Shown here piece by piece: positions 23,722-32,981 of a stretch of 64,000 nucleotides of DNA. The position numbers and the translations under genes were made by a program. The stretch is from positions 124,001 through 188,000 of the forward strand of contig NZ_OOHJ01000015.1 of the NCBI RefSeq assembly GCF_900323885.1, given 5' to 3'. This DNA comes from [Actinomadura] parvosata subsp. kistnae (GTDB taxonomy: Bacteria > Actinomycetota > Actinomycetes > Streptosporangiales > Streptosporangiaceae). Every line of letters starts with the position of its first letter. Position 1 is the first letter of the stretch. The notes beneath the pieces were generated by a model that was not told the origin of the DNA, did no database searches, and was given only the letters and a program-made list of their open reading frames with translations.

Positions 23722-24621
23722 TCAACCCTTCGCCGCGCCGATCAGCAGGCTTCTGGTGCGTTCCCGGTTCGCGAACACCGAGCCGACGAAGTCGGTCACC
23801 CCCGCCCGCTTCAGCTCCTCCAGCCGGGCCAGCACGGTGTCCTCGTCGCCGACGATCGCGACGTCACCGGGCCCCGCGGCCCCTTCCCTGTCGAGCATGG
23901 CACGGTAGGAGGGGAGCTGGCCGTAGATCTTGAAGATCTCGTTGGCGCGCTCGACGGTGGCGGCGGGGTCGTCGGTGACGCTGACGGGCAGCGCGCAGAC
24001 GATCCTGGGCGCCTGGCGGCCCGCCTCGGCCGCGGCGGCCGTGATGGTGGGCGCGACGTGCTCGGCGACCGTCTTCGGCCCGGTCATCCAGAGCACGGTG
24101 CCGTCGGCGACGGTGCCGGCGAGCTTGAGCATGCGCGGGCCGAGCGCGGCCACGAGCACGGGGAAGCCGGCTCCCGGCGCGGTCAGCCGTACGTTCGCCT
24201 TGAGCGTCTCGCCCTGGTAGTCGACCTGCTCGCCGCGGGAGGCCGGGATCAGGATGTCGAGGTACTCCTTCATGTGCCGGCCGGGCCGCTCGAAGCTGTA
24301 GCCGAACATGTTCTCGATGACCATCTTGTGCGACAGGCCGATGCCCAGCGCGAAGCGGCCGCCGAGCGCCGCGTTGGCGGTCATGGCCTGCTGCGCCAGC
24401 ACGGCAGGGTGGCGCGGGTAGGTGGGCACGACGGCGGTGCCGAGCTCGATCGGCGGCGCCTGGACGCCGGCCGCGGCCAGGGCGGTGATGGCGTCGAGGC
24501 CGAAGATGTTGGAGAGCCAGGCCGAGGTGAAGCCGTCCGCCGCCGCCTGGGCGATCTGGTCGCGCAGGCCGGCGATCGCGTCGGGTCCTTGGGGCTCGCT
24601 GAGGAAACATCCGTAACGCAT
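23722..24621 (-). CDS. LLM-class (probably F420-dependent) oxidoreductase
   Basis: The 299-residue TIM barrel belongs to the luciferase-like monooxygenases: [80 protein letters not shown] and [20 protein letters not shown]. In Actinobacteria this subgroup usually takes F420 rather than FMN. The substrate is not predictable. It is divergent from pgm across a 98-bp gap. Confidence 0.87.
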   Translation of the reverse strand: MRYGCFLSEPQGPDAIAGLRDQIAQAAADGFTSAWLSNIFGLDAITALAAAGVQAPPIELGTAVVPTYPRHPAVLAQQAMTANAALGGRFALGIGLSHKMVIENMFGYSFERPGRHMKEYLDILIPASRGEQVDYQGETLKANVRLTAPGAGFPVLVAALGPRMLKLAGTVADGTVLWMTGPKTVAEHVAPTITAAAAEAGRQAPRIVCALPVSVTDDPAATVERANEIFKIYGQLPSYRAMLDREGAAGPGDVAIVGDEDTVLARLEELKRAGVTDFVGSVFANRERTRSLLIGAAKG

Positions 24622-24706
24622 CGGAACAGAACTCCATTCTGGTGACTGACGCGAATGTATCTCCCCACACCGCAGTGCGGTCACCCGCCGGGCCGGAGGC
24701 GATTTG

Positions 24707-24712
24707 TAAAGT
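24707..24712 (+). promoter_or_regulatory. -10 element giving a leaderless pgm transcript
   Basis: TAAAGT, preceded by TTTG, ends seven bases before the pgm ATG. Transcription would begin at or next to the start codon. No clear -35 is seen, which is common in Actinobacteria. Confidence 0.4.
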
Positions 24713-24719
24713 GACCTCC

Positions 24720-26357
<1,638 letters not shown>

Positions 26358-26366
26358 GCGGGCGCA

Positions 26367-26403
26367 CGTGCGCGGCCGGATCGCCCCCGTGCGCGGCCGG
26401 ATC
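26367..26403. repeat. 16-bp direct repeat downstream of pgm
   Basis: CGTGCGCGGCCGGATC occurs at 26367-26382 and again at 26388-26403. It lies in the short gap between the convergent pgm and DUF2786 genes. No attachment-site role could be shown. Confidence 0.6.
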
Positions 26404-26451
26404 CGTGCACGCGCCGGGCGGGGCTGATGGGCTGGGCTGCCGGGCGGGGGC

Positions 26452-27147
26452 TCAGGTGAGCTCGCGGGCCGTCGCGGTGCCCATCCCCATGCGTCCGAGG
26501 TCGGCCCTGCGGCCCGCCGCCACGCCGTCGCGGTAGCCGGTGCCGCTCGTCCTGGGCACGCTCATGCGGATGTCGGGGTAGTGAGCGGCTACCGCCCGCT
26601 CCACCTCGGCCCTGCGGTCGGCCAGGACGAGCGCGCTGCCCGTACCGGCGGACTCGGCCTCCGCCCGCGCCTCGGCCGCGCACAGCAGCCGGTAGACCTC
26701 GTCGGTGAACCCCAGCAGCCACGACCGGCGATAGGCCCGCACGGCCGGCACGCCCTCGGGCGGCTCCACCCGGGCCAGGCCCGAGGCCATCTGCAGCAGC
26801 AGCGAGGTGGCCAGCAGGTCGGCCCGCTCCAGGTCGGCCGCGAAGCCGAACACGTGCACCCGCTGCCCGCCGTCGCCCCGCCCGATCAGCAGCGGGCGGC
26901 AGCGCAGCGCCTGCGCCACGAGGCTCACCAGGCGGGCCTTCTCCCTGGCCCACGGGGCGGGCAGGGTGACGATCCGGTCGCCGGGAACCTGCCGGGTGCC
27001 CGCGGGCGGCAGCGAGTCGATGCCGTACTTGGCCATCAGCGCCGAGGCGGCGGCCATGAACGTGGCGCGCTCGTGCTCGTTGTCGGTGCGCTCGGCCTTG
27101 GCCAGCAGCTTCCTGACGCGCTCCAGCGTCCGCTCCCGCACCCGCAC
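26452..27147 (-). CDS. DUF2786 domain protein
   Basis: The 231-residue protein has an N-terminal DUF2786 motif (LERVRKLLAKAERTDNEHER with FMAAASALMAKYGID), then RIVTLPAPWAREKARLVSLV and a central domain ending in SWLLGFTDEVYRLLCAAEAR. DUF2786 is a short domain of unknown role, frequent in actinobacterial chromosomes and phages. Two GTG starts six bases apart are possible; I chose the first (27147). It lies 35 bp downstream of the membrane-protein gene and is probably co-transcribed. It may be part of an accessory or mobile segment, by inference. Confidence 0.75.
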   Translation of the reverse strand: MRVRERTLERVRKLLAKAERTDNEHERATFMAAASALMAKYGIDSLPPAGTRQVPGDRIVTLPAPWAREKARLVSLVAQALRCRPLLIGRGDGGQRVHVFGFAADLERADLLATSLLLQMASGLARVEPPEGVPAVRAYRRSWLLGFTDEVYRLLCAAEARAEAESAGTGSALVLADRRAEVERAVAAHYPDIRMSVPRTSGTGYRDGVAAGRRADLGRMGMGTATARELT

Positions 27148-27182
27148 TCCCCCGCTTCCGTCGCCGCCGGCGGGCACCCAGC

Positions 27183-28424
27183 CTACGGCTTGCCGGCCAG
27201 GATCCGCCCGTCGTCGGCGATGGCGGGGAAGGCGCCGGTGTCGACGATGCCGTGCTGCTGGTACAGCGCCTCGATGAGCGCGTGCGCCTGCGGCTCCAGC
27301 TTCCACAGCGCGCGGTACTCGCGCGCGGTGGGCAGCGGGATGCCGATCTCCTGGGCGATGTCCACGGTGCGCGGCACGATGCCCTTGGCGATCTGCCGGT
27401 CCCAGAACTCGCGGGCGGCCCGCATGCGCGCGGCCCGCTCGGCGGTGCTGACGACCTGCGGCGTCGTGTCGAACACCACGGCGTCCTCGTCCTCCTCCTC
27501 GACCAGCTCGGCCAGCGCGGCCGGCAGCGCGGGGCGGGCGGGCACGGGGTGGTGGTCGGCCTCGGGCTCCCAGGGGACGCGGGGGTCGGCGTCGATGAGC
27601 GCGGAGGTGTTGTAGAGGGCGGCGATCTGGGCCAGCAGGGCCTCCTGCCGCTGCGGGTCCACGGCCAGGCCGGTGTGCTCGACGGCCTGGTCCATGGCCT
27701 TGTCGAGCTTGGCGAGCGCGGCGCGCATCTTGCGCTCGGACGCGCCCGCCTCGCGCAGCGCCTTGGCCCTCTTGGCGGCCAGCGCGACCCGGGTGAGCCT
27801 GCGGTGGGCGTCGACCTCGCTGGCCGTACGGTCGCTGACCTCGGCCAGCCCGAGCCGGACCAGCAGCCGCTCGGGGGTGAGCCGCCAGTTGATGCGGCCG
27901 GTGCCGCGGATGCGGTGGCGCTCGATGGCCATGCCGCGCTCCCACAGCCAGGCGGCCACCAGCGGGGCGGCCAGGCGGAAGACGGCTTCGGGCAGGCTGC
28001 GCGCGTCCATGGAGGACAGCACGGCGGTCAGGCAGGTCAGGGCCCACACGGCGATGCCGTCGATGCCGGCCGAGAAGTTCTCCCGCATGTTGCGGCGGGC
28101 GCGTACGGCGGAGGTGATGATCGCGACCTCGATGAACGCGAACAGCAGTAACCGCAGCGGCCCGTTCATGCCCAGCACGTCCCCGGAGAAGCGCCACATG
28201 CCCTGCGCGGAGACGCCGGTGGCGATGGAGGCGGCCACGATGGTCAGCACGTCCTCGACGGGCCGCGGGGCGACGTACCTGCTGAACAACCAGGACACGG
28301 CGCGCCAGGCGACCCTGAGCACCAGGACCGCGAGCACCAGGCCGATCAGGCTCAGCAGCGTGATGACGGCGGTGGCGAGCGGCTTCTCGGTGATGAAGGC
28401 TGTTATTTCCTCAAATGTCGGCAT
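27183..28424 (-). CDS. membrane protein with cytoplasmic helix-turn-helix-like tail
   Basis: The 413-residue protein begins with a membrane helix (ATAVITLLSLIGLVLAVLVL) and at least three more hydrophobic segments up to about residue 150 (LRLLLFAFIEVAIITSAV, IAVWALTCLTAVLSSMDA, LAAPLVAAWLWERGMAIER). A long charged helical region follows (VALAAKRAKALREAGASERK), then an acidic patch and a C-terminal segment with a helix-turn-helix look (VDIAQEIGIPLPTAREYRAL). The architecture recalls membrane proteins on actinobacterial conjugative elements. I do not recognise the family with certainty. It is divergent from the holin-like gene. Confidence 0.65.
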   Translation of the reverse strand: MPTFEEITAFITEKPLATAVITLLSLIGLVLAVLVLRVAWRAVSWLFSRYVAPRPVEDVLTIVAASIATGVSAQGMWRFSGDVLGMNGPLRLLLFAFIEVAIITSAVRARRNMRENFSAGIDGIAVWALTCLTAVLSSMDARSLPEAVFRLAAPLVAAWLWERGMAIERHRIRGTGRINWRLTPERLLVRLGLAEVSDRTASEVDAHRRLTRVALAAKRAKALREAGASERKMRAALAKLDKAMDQAVEHTGLAVDPQRQEALLAQIAALYNTSALIDADPRVPWEPEADHHPVPARPALPAALAELVEEEDEDAVVFDTTPQVVSTAERAARMRAAREFWDRQIAKGIVPRTVDIAQEIGIPLPTAREYRALWKLEPQAHALIEALYQQHGIVDTGAFPAIADDGRILAGKP

Positions 28425-28625
28425 CAGTCACTATCCGTGAGGCTCAAACTCCGGCTCTATGCGACGAGATCATCGCAGAATGTCGCCATCTTGTACGCCA
28501 AACGCCGTCTGCTGCCCCACTTTGCCCACCTTTCACCGCAGTTCAGGGGACTTGACGGCGCGTGTATCAGGCTCGCGCCCCGCCCCTCTGCGGTCACAGG
28601 GGGTCCGACTCTGGGAGGGGGTTCC

Positions 28626-29021
28626 ATGAAGATCTTCGGCCGCGAGCCCGCGCTCGCACTCGGCCTGCTGAGCGCGGGCCTGCAAATGCTCACAGCGCTC
28701 TTCCTGCCGCTGACGACGGCGCAGGTGGCGGCCATCAACTCGATCGCCGCCGCGGGCCTGGGCGTCTGGACGGCGTTCGCCACCCGCAACCTGGACGGGG
28801 GGCGCACCATCAAGGCGGCGGCCCTGGGCTTCGCGCAGGCGGCCGTCACGCTGGGGCTGGTGTTCGGGGTGTCGCTGACGGACCAGCAGACGGCCTCGAT
28901 CATGGCGTTCGTCGCCCTGCTGGGCGCCGTACTCGTGCGCCAGCAGTCCACCCCGACCGCCACCGCCACCACTCCGGCGGAGGCCGGCGGGACGGGAAAC
29001 AGCACAGCTCCGTCCATCTGA
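28626..29021 (+). CDS. small holin-like membrane protein
   Basis: The 131-residue protein starts MKIFGREPALALGLLSAGLQ and has about four hydrophobic segments (residues 9-28, 33-52, 62-80 and 85-103), then a Thr/Ala/Pro/Ser-rich tail. Proteins with the MKIFGREPAL-type start are common in actinobacteria and their phages and resemble holins by size and topology. It lies 135 bp upstream of the first CHAT gene on the same strand, with a promoter between them. It could be a pore-forming effector of the CHAT set (inference) or an unrelated phage remnant. Confidence 0.65.
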   Translation: MKIFGREPALALGLLSAGLQMLTALFLPLTTAQVAAINSIAAAGLGVWTAFATRNLDGGRTIKAAALGFAQAAVTLGLVFGVSLTDQQTASIMAFVALLGAVLVRQQSTPTATATTPAEAGGTGNSTAPSI

Positions 29022-29080
29022 CGAATATCAAAGAACGACCTTCTCGGGCAAAACGAGGTTCGCACGTTCCAGCCGCGCGA

Positions 29081-29109
29081 TTGACAATCATGGAACCACA
29101 ACTCATCAT
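29081..29109 (+). promoter_or_regulatory. sigma-70 type promoter of the CHAT-STAND operon
   Basis: A perfect consensus -35, TTGACA (29081-29086), is followed after 17 bp by CATCAT (29104-29109), which matches the -10 consensus at four of six positions. The predicted start near 29116 leaves a leader of about 40 nt before the GTG of the first CHAT gene. Confidence 0.65.
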
Positions 29110-29156
29110 TCTGAATCAGTCGCCCACGAATGGCCGCTATCCAGGGGGGAGTCGGC

Positions 29157-32100
29157 GTGCCTTTCGTACTGGAAATGAGAGATGTCCGCGACCGGGGGAC
29201 TTGGACATGGGTACTCACCACGAAGCAGGGTGAGCCGCTGGCCGAAGCCTGCATACGACTGGGCAGAGATCACCTTCCGTACCTCTACCAGCAGATCCGT
29301 GAGCTTCGTAGTGGAGGTGCGCTGCTGGCCCAGAGCCGGGCGGTCGAGGAGATCAGTAAATTCCTCACCCAGGAGATCTTTCACCCGCGGATCATCGAAG
29401 TACTGGCGCGCAACGCGCCCGCCACCGTCCGAATCAAAATTCCGCCGGCTGGAAGATTTCTCGCCGACTATCCACTCGAGCTCACCGGCGTGGGACAGGA
29501 GATATTCGCCAGGCGCGGAATCGTGCTCGTCCACGAGTTCGACCTCCGCGCCGGACCGCGGATCAAGAAACAAGCCGGTGGACCACTTCGCATGCTCGCC
29601 GTCTTCTCCGGGCCGGACGCCGCCGGGCTCGGCCCCTACGAGCAGCGTCACGAGCTCGCCGCAGCGGTACGGCACGCGGCCACGTCCACAGGCAAGAGCA
29701 TCGAGCTGAGAATTCTGCACTACGGCACCACACGTGACAGCCTGCGGCGGACCATCGAGGAGTATCCCGGCTGGGACGTGCTGCATCTGGCCGGCCACGG
29801 CACCGCGGGCCGGCTGGTGCTGGAGCGCCCGGACGGCTCCCCCGACCCGATCTCGATGGAGGACCTGACCGAGCTGCTGTTACCGACGCGCGGGCGGCTC
29901 AAGCTCGCGGTGCTGGTCTCCTGCGACCGCGGCAATGGGGTCGCGGTGTCCGCGCTGCAGGAGCTGGGCCTGGCGAAAGCGGCCGAGCAACTGCCCTCCG
30001 GCCCGCACGATGTCGTCGAGCCCGGCAGGGGTAAGGCCGTGGAGCTGGCCGTCCGGCTGGCCGATGAGCTGGATGTGGCCGCGGTGGCGACCCGCTACCC
30101 GGTCAGCGACGAGTATGCCGGCGCCCTGGCGCGTGAGCTGTACTCTCGGCTGCTCGGCTGGGGCATGCCGCTGCGTGAGGCGTTCGGCTCGGCGGTGGCC
30201 GAGGCCAGCCGCCCGGTGAGCTCCACCAGACCGCCGCTCTCCGCGGGCGCCGCGATGCTGATCGGCGCCCGTGGGGCGAAACTCAGGCTGATGCCTCCGC
30301 GCGGCGAGCTCGTGCACGAGCCGTTCCGGTCCCGGCTGGGCTCACCGCCGCCCAAACCGCTACGGTTCGTGGGCAGGACCGACGTGCTCGGCGAAGTGAG
30401 CCGGGCGCTGGCCGCCGCGAGCAAGCGCTGCGCCGTCATGTTGACCGGGGGCACCGGAGTCGGCAAGACCGCCTGCGCTCTGGAGCTGATCCACCACCAG
30501 GCCGACGCGTTCTCACGGATCGCCTGGTGGTCGGCGCCACGTCCGGCCACCGAGGCGGACATCGTGGACGTGCCTGCCCAACTCGCCGGCGCCTGGCAGG
30601 ACCGGCTCGGACTGCCGCTCGTTCGAGCCATGAGCAACGAGAGGGAGTTACGTAGGCTCTTGCCGCGATTGTCCGACGCGCTGCGGAAGCAGCGACTGCT
30701 CCTGGTGCTCGACGGTGCGGAGACACTGCTCAGCGCAGACGGCACCTGGCTGGATGAACGCTGCCGCATGCTGATCGAGGCGATCGGCTCACACGGAGGC
30801 GAATCGCGGTTGCTCATGACGAGCAGGCGAGCGCTCGACGCCCTCCCCGGGCTGGAGATGGACACCGTGCGAGTTGGCCCCCTGGGAGTAGCGGAGTCCG
30901 TCATGCTCGCCGCGCGCCTGCCGAACCTGCGCCCTCCGCTGCTCGGAGCCCGGCCGGAGGCCTGCCCACAACCCAAGGCCCCGGTGAGCGGCGCGGAGCT
31001 GGCCTGGCTCCTGGAGGAGGCCCAAGGCAACCCCCGGCTGCTCGAACTGGCCGCCGAGGGAGTGGCGGAGCCGGAGGACCTGCCCGCGGGGGACGGCTAC
31101 TTTCTGCTCGGTCACGGCGGCGACCGCAGCGAGGAGGCCACGACGAAGTTGCTGCGGCGGTGGACGGGCGAGATCGTCGCCCGGCTGGAGCCTCTTCCCC
31201 GTCGTCTCCTGGCCCTGCTGTCACGCGCGCGCGACGCCGACAGATCCCCGGCGGTGCTCGAACCCCTCTGGGACAGGCTCGGCACAGGGTCGCGGTTGAA
31301 GAGCGTCGCCAACTCCCTCATCCTGGCGAATCTGGCGGACATCGTCACGGGGGACGACGGCGCGATGGCGCTGCGCCTGCTGCCCGAACTTCCCACCGCC
31401 GCCGGCGACGAGCCGCGCGATGACGACGTCCTGCTGGCGGATCACTGGTTACGCATCCATGCCGAGGCCTTACGACGAGACGGGGAGGGCGCGAAGCCGA
31501 ACGCCGTGCGCGCGGGTCTGGCCGCGGTGCCTTACCTGGTGCGTAGAGGCCGATGGGCCGAGGCCGGCAGGGTGCTGGCACAGGCCGTCCGCCTGGACGA
31601 CAGCCCGGGGATGACCAGGCTCGCACTCGACTACCTCTCTCTGGCACCGGACGGCGCGGACGGTGGGCGGATCAACGCCACGATCCTGCTGATCCGCACC
31701 AACGAGCAGGCGAGAAGTGATCCTGATCTGGCCGGCGACCTTCTCCGCCATGCGCTTCACCAGGTGCGTGAGGAGGGTGACGAGGAGATCAGGGCCGAAC
31801 TCACCGGAGAGCTGATCGACCTGCTGGCGAGGTACCGCAGCCCCGGCGAGGCCCTGCCGTGGGCCGTCGGCGCCGTCCACCAGGTGGAGTCCGAGAGACT
31901 GAGGCTGGCCGCGGAGGCACGCAGGCTGCGCCTGCTCACCGCCATGCGGCGGCACCATGAGGTGCAGGAGCTGGCCCGGGTCCTCGTGCCCGAGCACGAT
32001 CCGGTGCCGGTCGAGCTGGAACGGTCCTACGAGGAGATTCTGCAGGCCGCCCGCTCATCGGCGTTGGCGTGGGAGCGGTGGTCGACCGCCATCGCGTGGA

Positions 32101-32966
32101 CCCACCGCATGAGCCGGCACCGGCAGCACCAGGGCGTGCAGCCATGGGCGCTGGCTCTCATCAAGATGGCTGATTGGGTGCCGCTCTTTCGGCTGGGCCG
32201 CCTCAGCAAGGCGGAGCGGCTCCTGGACGAGTGCCAGCACGTCTTCATGGCGCACCGCGCACTGCCGGAACTGCGGCTGGCCGTGAGTGCCAGAGCTGAG
32301 ATCTGCGCCAGGCTGGCGCGCCCTGACGAGGCGGCGATGTACGAGGAGATCGCTCTGCGGATCGGCTACGACGCGTACAACGACGCCGAGGACATCGCCC
32401 GCCACCACCACAACCTTGCCGGGCACCTGCGCGACGCGGGCCGGCCGCGTCTGGAGGTCGTCGCACACCGGCTGGCCGCGGCGATGTTGTACTCAGCCGC
32501 CGATTGCCCGCACCAGCTCGGTGCAGTCGTGCGGGCGCTCGCCGAGAACCTGAGTGAGGGCGGCGCGCCCCTGCCACGTGATCCGCACCTGCTGGTGGTG
32601 CCCGTGGAACACGGGGCGGGGATGCGCTTCACGAGCCTGTTCAGCACCCTGGTGCCGGCCGAGCAGAAGCGCGTGGCGCTGTTGAAGGGCGTGCTGGACG
32701 CGGTGGGGCAGGTGGCGGCCAGGGAACGTATGGCGCCCGCGGCATTCTGGACCTGGGACCCATCCGGTCCCATAGGCGCTGCCTCTGCCGGTGACGCCGC
32801 TCATGGCGCCGTGTCGTTCATCGGGCTCGACGAGCAGACGGACTGGACGCCTCTGGCGGAGGCGCTACGGCGAGTCGTACACGGCGAACGGGACGAACGG
32901 GAACTGGCAACCGGGCTGGACAAGATCGACAGAGACATCGTGGGGGCGGTGCTGCGCGGTCTTTGA
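29157..32966 (+). CDS. CHAT protease - STAND ATPase - helical repeat protein (active form)
   Basis: The 1269-residue protein starts at GTG 29157, five bases after GGGGGAG; an upstream in-frame ATG (29130) lacks such a site. An N-terminal region with the motif GTWTWVL (residues 14-20) precedes a CHAT caspase-like domain with catalytic His214 (HLAGHG) and Cys256 (LVSCDRG). A STAND/NB-ARC-like ATPase follows: RFVGR box (403-407), Walker A GGTGVGKT (431-438), Walker B LLLVLD (514-519) and SRLLMTSR (550-557). The C-terminal half is helical and TPR-like, a probable sensor. Such proteins act as switchable proteases in bacterial cell-death and defence pathways. It is the only one of the three paralogs with both sites intact. 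Confidence 0.88.
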   Translation: MPFVLEMRDVRDRGTWTWVLTTKQGEPLAEACIRLGRDHLPYLYQQIRELRSGGALLAQSRAVEEISKFLTQEIFHPRIIEVLARNAPATVRIKIPPAGRFLADYPLELTGVGQEIFARRGIVLVHEFDLRAGPRIKKQAGGPLRMLAVFSGPDAAGLGPYEQRHELAAAVRHAATSTGKSIELRILHYGTTRDSLRRTIEEYPGWDVLHLAGHGTAGRLVLERPDGSPDPISMEDLTELLLPTRGRLKLAVLVSCDRGNGVAVSALQELGLAKAAEQLPSGPHDVVEPGRGKAVELAVRLADELDVAAVATRYPVSDEYAGALARELYSRLLGWGMPLREAFGSAVAEASRPVSSTRPPLSAGAAMLIGARGAKLRLMPPRGELVHEPFRSRLGSPPPKPLRFVGRTDVLGEVSRALAAASKRCAVMLTGGTGVGKTACALELIHHQADAFSRIAWWSAPRPATEADIVDVPAQLAGAWQDRLGLPLVRAMSNERELRRLLPRLSDALRKQRLLLVLDGAETLLSADGTWLDERCRMLIEAIGSHGGESRLLMTSRRALDALPGLEMDTVRVGPLGVAESVMLAARLPNLRPPLLGARPEACPQPKAPVSGAELAWLLEEAQGNPRLLELAAEGVAEPEDLPAGDGYFLLGHGGDRSEEATTKLLRRWTGEIVARLEPLPRRLLALLSRARDADRSPAVLEPLWDRLGTGSRLKSVANSLILANLADIVTGDDGAMALRLLPELPTAAGDEPRDDDVLLADHWLRIHAEALRRDGEGAKPNAVRAGLAAVPYLVRRGRWAEAGRVLAQAVRLDDSPGMTRLALDYLSLAPDGADGGRINATILLIRTNEQARSDPDLAGDLLRHALHQVREEGDEEIRAELTGELIDLLARYRSPGEALPWAVGAVHQVESERLRLAAEARRLRLLTAMRRHHEVQELARVLVPEHDPVPVELERSYEEILQAARSSALAWERWSTAIAWTHRMSRHRQHQGVQPWALALIKMADWVPLFRLGRLSKAERLLDECQHVFMAHRALPELRLAVSARAEICARLARPDEAAMYEEIALRIGYDAYNDAEDIARHHHNLAGHLRDAGRPRLEVVAHRLAAAMLYSAADCPHQLGAVVRALAENLSEGGAPLPRDPHLLVVPVEHGAGMRFTSLFSTLVPAEQKRVALLKGVLDAVGQVAARERMAPAAFWTWDPSGPIGAASAGDAAHGAVSFIGLDEQTDWTPLAEALRRVVHGERDERELATGLDKIDRDIVGAVLRGL

Positions 32967-32981
32967 TTCATCGAGCGGTGG

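Noticed and set aside
27183-28424. FtsK/TraB-like conjugation ATPase
   Set aside because: The protein has membrane helices and a charged tail but no Walker A or B motif.
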